Source of the DNA: Clostridium thailandense
Lineage (GTDB): Bacteria; Bacillota; Clostridia; Clostridiales; Clostridiaceae
Direction of reading: 5' to 3'
Assembly (NCBI RefSeq): GCF_019207025.1
Contig: NZ_JAEEGC010000102.1
Span: forward strand, 1 to 32,040
Length of the DNA stretch: 32,040 nt
Shown here piece by piece: positions 18,351 through 25,103 of this stretch (position 1 is its first letter; each line of letters begins with the position of its first letter). The position numbers and the translations under genes were made by a program. The notes under the pieces are model-generated. The model made no database searches. It worked only from the letters and a program-made list of their open reading frames with translations, and was not told the origin of the DNA.

Positions 18351-18485
18351 TATATACCAGAAAGTAGACTTATACGCAGGTATATGTTTCTAAAGCTGAA
18401 GGCACATATAAAAAGTTTTTATAGTGCTGAAGCTTGGAAACATATACCGGAGTGTAAGTCTACTTTCGGCCGTGGATGTGTCTAT
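18351..18485. repeat. Palindromic structured repeat, long form (element 2)
   Basis: Stem 1 pairs 18360-18372 (GAAAGTAGACTTA) perfectly with 18455-18467. Stem 2 pairs 18379-18390 (GGTATATGTTTC) perfectly with 18437-18448. An apical hairpin (GCAC/GTGC and TATAAAA/TTTTATA) lies at 18402-18427. ACGCAGG, GAAGCTTGG, CCGGAG and CGGCCGTGG are shared with element 1. It sits between the convergent ferritin-like and short-chain dehydrogenase genes. Confidence 0.82.
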
Positions 18486-18486
18486 A

Positions 18487-19362
18487 CTAACCACCTATAA
18501 AAGATCCTCCATTTACATGTATAGTCTGGCCCGTAACATATGATGATTCAGGGGAAGCTAAATACACATAAGCAGGTGCTAAATCAACTGGTTGAGCTGG
18601 TCTTCCTATTGGAGTATCCGTACCAAACTTTCCAACTTGCTCTTTGCTGAAGGAGGAAGGGATAAGGGGAGTCCATACAGGCCCGGGAGCAACTGCATTT
18701 ACTCTTATATTTCTGCCTATTAACGAGAGTGCTAATGATCGTGTAAAAGTGATTACTGCGCCTTTAGTAGCAGAGTAATCTAATAACAACTCATCACCAG
18801 CGTAAGCGGTTATAGATGCTGTATTTATGATGCAGCATCCAGGATTAAAATGAGGCATAACTGCGCGTGTCATATAGAACATACTGTATATATTAGTTTT
18901 AAAGGTTTTATCTAATTGCTCATTTGTGATGTCCTCAATACTATTTTGTGGGTATTGAGCAGCCGCATTATTAACTAATACATCTATTTTGTTGAATTTT
19001 CCCACAACCTTTTGAATAGTAGATCTGCAAAAATTATCATCAGTGATGTCTCCAGGCAATAAAAGACATCCAACTCCTCTACTTTCAATTAAAGCTTTAG
19101 TAGCTTCTGCGTCACTATGTTCATCATAATATATAATAGCTACATTGGCACCTTCTTTTGCATAGGCTAGAGCTACAGCTTTTCCTATGCCACTATCACC
19201 ACCAGTAATTATGGCAACTTTACCAGATAATCTGCTTGAACCTGTATAGTTAGGATCATCAAAAATAGGTTTAGGGTTCATTAAAGATTCTAATCCCGGT
19301 TGCTTATCTTGTTTTTGCTCAGGGACTGATTTTGGCAAATTTATGTAGAATTGATTATCCAT
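18487..19362 (-). CDS. Short-chain dehydrogenase/reductase, general-stress type (YhdF/YhxC-like)
   Basis: This is a 291-residue SDR with a 45-residue N-terminal extension (PKSVPEQKQDKQPGLESLMNPKP), typical of the Bacillus stress SDR group. The nucleotide-binding motif is TGGDSGIGKAVA near residues 53-64; NNAA is near 131; the catalytic serine is in TASITAYAG, and Tyr and Lys are in YSATKGA near 196-202. NAD(P)-dependent oxidoreduction of an unknown carbonyl or alcohol is expected. GGGAGG is 12 bases before ATG 19362, rather far. The stop codon lies against the end of palindromic element 2. Confidence 0.9.
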   Translation of the reverse strand: MDNQFYINLPKSVPEQKQDKQPGLESLMNPKPIFDDPNYTGSSRLSGKVAIITGGDSGIGKAVALAYAKEGANVAIIYYDEHSDAEATKALIESRGVGCLLLPGDITDDNFCRSTIQKVVGKFNKIDVLVNNAAAQYPQNSIEDITNEQLDKTFKTNIYSMFYMTRAVMPHFNPGCCIINTASITAYAGDELLLDYSATKGAVITFTRSLALSLIGRNIRVNAVAPGPVWTPLIPSSFSKEQVGKFGTDTPIGRPAQPVDLAPAYVYLASPESSYVTGQTIHVNGGSFIGG

Positions 19363-19395
19363 GATAGATAAAAGCCTCCCTTATAGTTTAATTCA

Positions 19396-19429
19396 AATAA
19401 ACAACTTCGAAGTATCGAAGTTGTTTATT
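19396..19429. terminator. Hairpin between the XRE-cupin and SDR genes
   Basis: AATAAACAACTTCGA (19396-19410) pairs perfectly with 19415-19429 around a 4-base loop, a 15-bp stem. It probably terminates the leftward XRE-cupin transcript ahead of the SDR gene, though the T-run is short. Confidence 0.7.
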
Positions 19430-19468
19430 ATTATTAGTATTTATAGGCTTTATCATTCATTAAGTTAA

Positions 19469-20026
19469 TTAAAAAATTGGAGGTGTTAATACAGTTAATA
19501 ATTTAGAATTTTGTTTTAAAGGATTTCTCCATACATGAGGTATACTCGATGGATAGTGTATTGAATCACCAGCTTTTACTAAGTATTCAGTGCCACCTAC
19601 GTCTACAATAATAGCTCCTTCTAATACGTAGACAAATTCCTCACCTGGATGGTTAAACTTGTGACCATGAGATTGTTCTGGAGGAATTGATACAATCATT
19701 GACTCTAGAGTTCTTTCAGAAAATTTACCACTTAGTAAAGTAAACTCTGAATTTGATCCTTCCATTTTAAAAACATGCTGTTCTTCAACTTTCACATGAA
19801 AGTTACTATTTTGGCAATCCTCAAAGAAGGTATTTATAGAAACACCTAAGGCATCAGCTATTTTTTTTAAGGATGTAATAGCTAGTGATGAGGTGCCGTT
19901 TTCTACTTGAGAAAGAAAACTAACAGACAAGCCCGTTTTTTCACTTAGTTCCTTAAGAGTTAAATCATTTTTTCTTCGTGTAGCACGAATCTTTTCAGAA
20001 ATTTCATCCATCATTTTATCTTCCAT
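19469..20026 (-). CDS. XRE-family regulator with C-terminal cupin (PuuR-like)
   Basis: This is a 185-residue protein from ATG 20026; a GTG three codons earlier is possible but would leave AAGG too close. Residues about 5-65 are an XRE helix-turn-helix (LTLKELSEKTGLSVSFLSQVENGTSSLA). The C-terminal half is a cupin barrel with HGHKFNHPGEEFVYVLEG and the later H of SIPHVWRN. Regulators of this build often sense polyamines, amino acids or other small molecules. It is divergent from an M24 peptidase gene, its probable target; two copies of a 13-base direct repeat lie in the gap. Confidence 0.9.
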   Translation of the reverse strand: MEDKMMDEISEKIRATRRKNDLTLKELSEKTGLSVSFLSQVENGTSSLAITSLKKIADALGVSINTFFEDCQNSNFHVKVEEQHVFKMEGSNSEFTLLSGKFSERTLESMIVSIPPEQSHGHKFNHPGEEFVYVLEGAIIVDVGGTEYLVKAGDSIHYPSSIPHVWRNPLKQNSKLLTVLTPPIF

Positions 20027-20151
20027 AAGTATCACAACCTTATCTAAAATATAAAATTTCCATTTTTACCTTAAAATCATAACATATGAACTATTTAAAT
20101 TCAATATAATAACTAAATCAAAAAAATATTTATTATTTAATTGGTAAAATT

Positions 20152-20203
20152 AAAATTAAGTCTTGATAAATAAATCTTGTAATATTAAAAAAAATTAAGT
20201 CTT
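20152..20203. promoter_or_regulatory. 13-base direct repeats in the XRE/peptidase gap
   Basis: AAAATTAAGTCTT occurs at 20152-20164 and again at 20191-20203, 39 bases apart. These are candidate binding sites for the neighbouring XRE-cupin regulator. The 311-base gap otherwise holds an AT-only inverted repeat at 20222-20253 (AATATTAATATTA and its complement) and the AAAGGAGGA site of the peptidase gene. Confidence 0.45.
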
Positions 20204-20337
20204 ACTGTAAAAATGCCTATGAATATTAATATTAATATGATAATATTAATATTAGATAAAAAATTAAGAATATAAATAAAGTTGTAAACATTTCTTGATG
20301 AAATTTTATTTATGAAAATATCAAAGGAGGATTCATT

Positions 20338-21414
20338 ATGAATAATCAAAGACTAAAAAAAATATTGAAGGATATGGAAGTTAATAATTTATCACAAATG
20401 TTAGTTTCTGATCCAGCTGCTATATTCTATTTAACAGGAAGATGGATACATCCTGGAGAAAGAATGCTAGCATTATATATAAATTTAAATGGCAATAACA
20501 AATTGTTTATCAATGAATTATTTCCTGTGCATGAGGATTTAGGGGTGGAAAAAGTATGGTTTAATGATACACAAGATGCTGTAGAAATAGTTTCAAGATA
20601 TGTTGATAAAGAAAAACCAATGGGTGTTGACAAGAATTGGCCAGCTCGTTTTTTACTAAGACTTATGGAATTAAAGGGTGGAAGTACTTTTGTAAATGGC
20701 TCATCAATATTAGACATAGCAAGAGCCTACAAAGATGACCAAGAAAAAGATTTTATGAGAGAAGCTTCGAGGTTAAATGACATGGCTGTAGAAAAAATGA
20801 TTAAGCTTATCCCGGAAAAACACTCTGAAAAGAAAATGGGGCAAATTTTAGGGACTATATATGAAGAGTTAGGAGCAGAAGGATTTTCTTTTGATCCCAT
20901 CATAGCATATGGTGCCAATGCTGCAGATCCACATCATGGACCAGATAACTCTATTGTTAAAGAAGGAGAAAGTGTAATAATAGATATAGGATGTGTAAAA
21001 GACTCTTATTGTTCCGATATTACGAGAACTGTATTCTATAAATATGCTTCAGACAAGGCTAAAGAAGTATATAATATAGTTTTAGAAGCAAATAAAAGAG
21101 CTATAGAAACTGTTAAGCCAGGAGTAAGATTTTGTGACATAGATGCTGCAGCACGAAATTATATTGAGACTGAAGGATATGGAAAGTATTTTACTCATAG
21201 AACAGGTCATTCAATTGGTATAGAAGTACATGATTTTGGTGATGTTTCTTCTGCTAACACTGATATAGTTGAACCAGGTAGAATATTCTCAATAGAGCCA
21301 GGTATATACTTGCCAGGAGAAGTTGGAGTTAGAATAGAAGATTTAGTATTAGTAACTGAAGATGGATGCGAAGTACTTAATAAATATGATAAAGAATTGA
21401 CCATAGTAGAATAA
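20338..21414 (+). CDS. M24-family metallopeptidase (Xaa-Pro dipeptidase/aminopeptidase type)
   Basis: This is a 358-residue protein with a creatinase-like N-terminal domain (1-125) and a pita-bread catalytic domain. All five metal ligands are present: D216 (IIDIG), D227 (CSDITRT), H291 (RTGHSIG), E320 (SIEPGIY) and E334 (VRIEDLV); the second histidine is in GIEVHDFG. It should cleave peptides with proline in second position. AAAGGAGGA is well spaced from ATG 20338. It is divergent from an XRE-cupin regulator, so substrate-linked control is likely. It ends at a strong terminator. Confidence 0.92.
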   Translation: MNNQRLKKILKDMEVNNLSQMLVSDPAAIFYLTGRWIHPGERMLALYINLNGNNKLFINELFPVHEDLGVEKVWFNDTQDAVEIVSRYVDKEKPMGVDKNWPARFLLRLMELKGGSTFVNGSSILDIARAYKDDQEKDFMREASRLNDMAVEKMIKLIPEKHSEKKMGQILGTIYEELGAEGFSFDPIIAYGANAADPHHGPDNSIVKEGESVIIDIGCVKDSYCSDITRTVFYKYASDKAKEVYNIVLEANKRAIETVKPGVRFCDIDAAARNYIETEGYGKYFTHRTGHSIGIEVHDFGDVSSANTDIVEPGRIFSIEPGIYLPGEVGVRIEDLVLVTEDGCEVLNKYDKELTIVE

Positions 21415-21424
21415 TTTAAATGAT

Positions 21425-21507
21425 AAAAGGAGCTGTCCCACTATAAAGAAGAACCGCCGAAAGTTAACTTTCTGGTGTATTTCTTTATAATGCGATAGCT
21501 CCTTTTT
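21425..21507 (+). terminator. Long terminator hairpin after the M24 peptidase gene
   Basis: AAAAGGAGCT (21425-21434) pairs with AGCTCCTTTT (21497-21506), then ATAAAGAA (21443-21450) with TTCTTTAT (21481-21488), then GAAAG with CTTTC at the tip. A three-tier stem, longer than needed for termination; possibly derived from a small palindromic repeat. Confidence 0.85.
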
Positions 21508-21555
21508 GTATGTATAGGATTAATGCACATTTATTTAACAATATGTTAACAAATT

Positions 21556-21571
21556 TGACATGTGAATGTCA
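21556..21571. promoter_or_regulatory. TGACAT-N4-ATGTCA dyad upstream of the two-component genes
   Basis: A perfect 6-bp inverted repeat with a 4-base spacer, about 85 bases before the -10 box. Part of the motif recurs (ATGTCA at 21635-21640). Candidate operator for the response regulator's own control; inferred. Confidence 0.35.
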
Positions 21572-21647
21572 CAGTAAGAAAGCAACATCTTAAATATAGA
21601 ATGTTAAAGTACATCAGAATAAAATTAGAAATACATGTCAAGAATTG

Positions 21648-21656
21648 TGTTATAAT
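21648..21656 (+). promoter_or_regulatory. Extended -10 promoter of the response regulator gene
   Basis: TGTTATAAT is an extended -10 element with no good -35 box 17 bases upstream. It lies 33 bases before ATG 21690. Confidence 0.6.
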
Positions 21657-21689
21657 TTACTATAAAAAGATAAATTAGGGGAGATAATA

Positions 21690-22370
21690 ATGGCAAAAAC
21701 TATTTTGATTGTTGATGACGAAGAGAGAATGAGAGTTCTTATAGAGGCATATCTGAAAAAGGAAGGGTTTAATGTCATTCATGCTGAAAATGGAGAGGAA
21801 GCCTTAAAAAAGTTTAAGTCAACTACGATCGATCTCGTTATACTTGATATAATGATGCCGATTATGGATGGTTGGACAACGTGCAAAGAGCTTAGAAAAA
21901 TTTCAGATGTGCCTATAATAATGTTAACAGCTAAAAGTGAAGATGAAGATCAGTTGTTAGGTTTTAAATTAGGAACAGATAGTTATGTGACAAAACCCTT
22001 CAGTCCCAAGATTTTAGCTGCAAAAGTAGTAGCGCTAATAAAAAGAGCATATCCAGAAGAAAATAGAACTAATAATTGTAATTTTTTTGATGGACTATAT
22101 ATTAATGAAGAATATCATGAGGTGAAAATAGATGATAAGGATATATATTTATCCCCAAAGGAGTATGAACTTTTGTGTTACTTTGTAAAAAATAAGGATA
22201 TTGTATTAAGCAGAGAAAAAATGTTAGATACAATTTGGGGTGTGGACTATTATGGAGATTTAAGGACAGTAGATACTCATATAAAAAGGCTCAGAGAGAA
22301 GCTTGAAGATAAGGCATATCTTATTGCAACAGTTAGAGGTACTGGCTATAAGTTTGAGGTGAAAAAATGA
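21690..22370 (+). CDS. OmpR/PhoB-family response regulator
   Basis: This is a 226-residue protein. The receiver domain has the acidic pair D9/D10, the phosphate acceptor D53 (LDIMMP), T in MLTAKS and K in VTKPF. A winged-helix DNA-binding domain follows (YLSPKEYELLCYFVKN, RTVDTHIKRLREKL, IATVRGTGYKF). GGGGAGA precedes ATG 21690. The stop overlaps the start of the kinase gene (ATGA), so the two are translationally coupled. The signal and targets are unknown. Confidence 0.95.
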   Translation: MAKTILIVDDEERMRVLIEAYLKKEGFNVIHAENGEEALKKFKSTTIDLVILDIMMPIMDGWTTCKELRKISDVPIIMLTAKSEDEDQLLGFKLGTDSYVTKPFSPKILAAKVVALIKRAYPEENRTNNCNFFDGLYINEEYHEVKIDDKDIYLSPKEYELLCYFVKNKDIVLSREKMLDTIWGVDYYGDLRTVDTHIKRLREKLEDKAYLIATVRGTGYKFEVKK

Positions 22371-23899
22371 ACCTGAAAAAAATAAACTTCAGAAAAATAA
22401 ATTTTAAAAATATGAACAGGAGTATAACTCTTAAATTATTTATTGTAACAGCATTAGTATTTATTATATTTATAAGTAGTACTCTAACTATACAATCTTT
22501 ATTTTTTGGAAAATTCTATATATCTAAAAAGAAAAGTGATCTTCAAAATGGGGTTGAAAGATTGAGAAGTTCTTATAACAAGAGTAAAGATGATCAGAAA
22601 ACTGTAGAGCTTATAAAGGACTTTGAAGATATAAATAATGCAAAAGTAGTCATATTAACTGATTCAGGCAAATCAAAATTTGTAATTAGACCAGGAAGTG
22701 AGAAAATCGACAATTTAAGGGTTAGATTGATAAATGATTTAATAAAAAATTGGACTGCAAAATCGGATGTAATTACAAATATAAAAACCAATAATAAGCC
22801 AATGACTATTATTACCGAGAGGAAACTGAATGAAACCAGATACATTATAAGTGTGGTTCCTAATAATTCTAAAGACGAAATTATGTTTGCAGTATCTTCA
22901 TTGCAACCAGTAAGTGAGGCTTCTTCAGTAATTAAGGAATTTTATTTATATTTTTTTATTGGGGCAATATTTTTAATAATAATATTATCTTTGATATATT
23001 CTAATATGGTAACAGAACCATTGGTAAAGTTAAATGAAACAGCTTCTAAGATGGCAAACTTAGATTTTACACAAAAATGTGATATAAGCAGACAAGATGA
23101 AATAGGAAATTTGGCTAATACATTAGATTTTTTATCTGAGAATTTAAATGAATCCTTAACTTCCCTAAAAAAAGTAAATATAAAGCTTGCAGAAGATATA
23201 GAGAAAGAAAGGAAAATAGAAAAAATGAGAAAGGAATTTGTGGCTGCAGTGTCTCATGAATTAAAGACACCTATAAGTCTTATAGGTGGTTATGCGGAAG
23301 GTTTGAAAGATGACATTTTTGAAGAAAATGAGAAAGAATATTATATTGACGTAATAATAGATGAAAGTAAAAAGATGGGAAACTTAGTGGCTGATATGTT
23401 GGACTTGTCTCAATTAGAGTCTGGAAGCTTTAAATTAGTTAAGGAAGAATTTTTTATAGATGAACTTATAAAAACTACTATGAAAAAGTTTCTAGCGGTT
23501 GTAAATGATAAAAATATAAGGATGGATATAAACGTAATTGAAAAAGTAAAAGTTTTTGCAGATTGGACAAGAATGGAACAAGTTATAACAAATTTTATTA
23601 CTAATGCTATAAGATATACTGATGAAAATGGGAATATAGTAGTCAGTATGGAAGAAATAGGAGATGAGGTATCAGTTTCGGTAGAAAATACTGGAAAACC
23701 AATTCCGAAAGAAGAAATTGATAAAATATGGAATAACTTCTACAAAGTGGATAAATCAAGAGCTAGGAAACTTGGTGGTACGGGAATAGGACTTGCAATA
23801 GTAAAAAGTATTTTGGATTTGCACCATGGTGAATATGGAGTGAAAAATACTGAGACAGGAGTAAAGTTTTATTTTATAATTAAAAGATGTGGTGTGTAG
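22367..23899 (+). CDS. Membrane sensor histidine kinase
   Basis: This is a 510-residue kinase. Transmembrane segments are near residues 20-45 and 190-213, enclosing an extracellular domain of about 145 residues with no clear family match. A HAMP domain follows (VTEPLVKLNETASKMANLDF), then the phosphorylated H297 in AAVSHELKTPISLIGGY, the N box NAIRYTDENG, the F-type IWNNFYKVDKSR and the G box GGTGIGLAIV. The start ATG overlaps the regulator stop by 4 bases. The first 16 residues are rich in Lys and Asn. It is a cognate pair with the preceding regulator. Confidence 0.95.
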   Translation: MNLKKINFRKINFKNMNRSITLKLFIVTALVFIIFISSTLTIQSLFFGKFYISKKKSDLQNGVERLRSSYNKSKDDQKTVELIKDFEDINNAKVVILTDSGKSKFVIRPGSEKIDNLRVRLINDLIKNWTAKSDVITNIKTNNKPMTIITERKLNETRYIISVVPNNSKDEIMFAVSSLQPVSEASSVIKEFYLYFFIGAIFLIIILSLIYSNMVTEPLVKLNETASKMANLDFTQKCDISRQDEIGNLANTLDFLSENLNESLTSLKKVNIKLAEDIEKERKIEKMRKEFVAAVSHELKTPISLIGGYAEGLKDDIFEENEKEYYIDVIIDESKKMGNLVADMLDLSQLESGSFKLVKEEFFIDELIKTTMKKFLAVVNDKNIRMDINVIEKVKVFADWTRMEQVITNFITNAIRYTDENGNIVVSMEEIGDEVSVSVENTGKPIPKEEIDKIWNNFYKVDKSRARKLGGTGIGLAIVKSILDLHHGEYGVKNTETGVKFYFIIKRCGV

Positions 23900-23927
23900 G
23901 GATTAAAAACTTACACATCATATTTTT
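23891..23927 (+). terminator. Terminator overlapping the kinase stop codon
   Basis: GGTGTGTAGG (23891-23900) pairs with CTTACACATC (23910-23919), with two G-U pairs, followed by ATATTTTTT. The stop codon TAG lies inside the stem. Confidence 0.7.
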
Positions 23928-23979
23928 TATAGTTTAATGTAAAATTATTTCGTATTGAAAGTATTTCTTTAAGGATGTA

Positions 23980-24010
23980 TAATCTAACTAATTAATCAGT
24001 TAGATTATTT
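23980..24010 (+). terminator. Second hairpin downstream of the kinase gene
   Basis: TAATCTAACT (23980-23989) pairs perfectly with AGTTAGATTA (23998-24007), then TTT. Possibly a back-up terminator. A TTGGTT-16-TATAAT promoter candidate for the next gene follows at 24051-24078. Confidence 0.6.
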
Positions 24011-24143
24011 GCAAATGATTTTTTCTATGGGTGACTTACTCTTGAAATACTTGGTTATTTGTTTTGGATAAGTATAATAGCTACATAAGTGAAAATTTTT
24101 TTAACATTTTAATAGAAGAATATAAGAGAAAGGAAGTGAAGAT

Positions 24144-24200
24144 TTGTTGGATTTGTGTATTTATAATACACTCTCCGGCTTAGGACAAGAGTATGGATAG
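24144..24200 (+). CDS. Possible 18-residue leader peptide overlapping the yitT start
   Basis: AAAGGAAG stands 6-7 bases before TTG 24144, which opens an 18-codon frame (LLDLCIYNTLSGLGQEYG) whose stop TAG at 24198-24200 lies just inside the next gene, whose ATG is 24193. The larger gene has only a weak ribosome site (AGGACA), so translation may be coupled through this short frame. Alternatively it is chance; no similarity is known to me. Confidence 0.3.
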   Translation: MLDLCIYNTLSGLGQEYG

Positions 24201-25053
24201 AAATTTTTTAAGTAAAGAAGACATTATAGATTTATTATTTACAATTTTTGGAGGAATCCTGTGTTCAATTGCAGTAAATATGTTCTTAGTTAAGGCAAAA
24301 CTATTAGGAGGAGGGGTCACAGGTTTAGCTTTGATATTTCAATATCTATTGAAGGTTCCAGCTGGATATATGATCTTTCTTTTAAATGTCCCTATATTTA
24401 TAATAAGTATGAAATATATGGATAAGAAGTTTACGATATATTCGCTAATAGGAATAATAACATTTTCTTTATCACTAATAATAACCAGACCTATATCTAA
24501 TATTTTGCAGATAAATGACGAACTTCTTTATTGCTTGTATGGTGGTGTAATTAATGGAATTGGAGGAGGAATTGTATTTGCACATCACGGCTCTTTGGGG
24601 GGATTTGATATTATCTCTATTTTAATCAAAAGAAAATATTCAAACCTGGATATAGGCAAAATATCTTTTGGTATGAACTTGGTCATAGTATGCTTTGGTG
24701 CGTTAGTGTTTGGGCTGCCTAGTGCCTTATATACGCTTATAGCAATGTATGTCACTACTTCAGTTATTGATTATATAGTAAAAGGATTAAATAAAACAAA
24801 AGCTATATTTATAATTACCGAAAAGGAGGAACAGATATCTGAGAATATATTGCAAAAGCTTGGTAGAGGAGTTACATATCTCTATGGGGAGGGAGCGTAT
24901 ACTAAGGAGCATAAAAAAATACTTTATTGCATAGTACCTTCTACTCAATTACCTGAACTAAAAAAAATAGTAACTGATATTGATACTAAAGCTTTTATAT
25001 CTATTTCAGATGCTTCTGAAATTCATGGAAGAGGTTTTAAGAAAGTTTTATAA
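24193..25053 (+). CDS. YitT-family membrane protein (DUF161 plus DUF2179)
   Basis: This is a 286-residue protein. Residues 10-200 hold five or six hydrophobic segments with the family's glycine-rich stretches (LVKAKLLGGGVTGLALI, GGGIVFAHHGSLGGFDIIS). Residues about 205-286 are the soluble DUF2179 domain (IFIITEKEEQISENILQKLGRGVTYLYGEGAYT...). The function of the YitT family is not established; it is often called a putative transporter. ATG 24193 has a weak ribosome site. It ends convergently with the second Mo hydroxylase at a shared terminator. Confidence 0.9.
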   Translation: MDRNFLSKEDIIDLLFTIFGGILCSIAVNMFLVKAKLLGGGVTGLALIFQYLLKVPAGYMIFLLNVPIFIISMKYMDKKFTIYSLIGIITFSLSLIITRPISNILQINDELLYCLYGGVINGIGGGIVFAHHGSLGGFDIISILIKRKYSNLDIGKISFGMNLVIVCFGALVFGLPSALYTLIAMYVTTSVIDYIVKGLNKTKAIFIITEKEEQISENILQKLGRGVTYLYGEGAYTKEHKKILYCIVPSTQLPELKKIVTDIDTKAFISISDASEIHGRGFKKVL

Positions 25054-25059
25054 AAAGGA

Positions 25060-25103
25060 AAAGGACTGAGACACATTTTAATGAGCTCAGTCCTTTCTTT
25101 TTA
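25060..25103. terminator. Bidirectional terminator between yitT-type gene and Mo hydroxylase copy 2
   Basis: AAAGGACTGAG (25060-25070) pairs perfectly with CTCAGTCCTTT (25086-25096). T-rich on the right for plus-strand transcripts and A-rich on the left for minus-strand ones. The hydroxylase stop codon is within 10 bases. Confidence 0.85.

Noticed and set aside
16721..18485. Elements 1 and 2 as ends of an insertion sequence bracketing the hemerythrin and ferritin-like genes
   Set aside because: They are in the same orientation, are each complete palindromes, and no transposase gene lies between; the enclosed genes look normal for the genome.
21535..21549. TTAAC-N5-GTTAA as a Rex site before the two-component genes
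   Set aside because: Half-site order and spacing do not match the TTGTTAA-N4-TTAACAA form.
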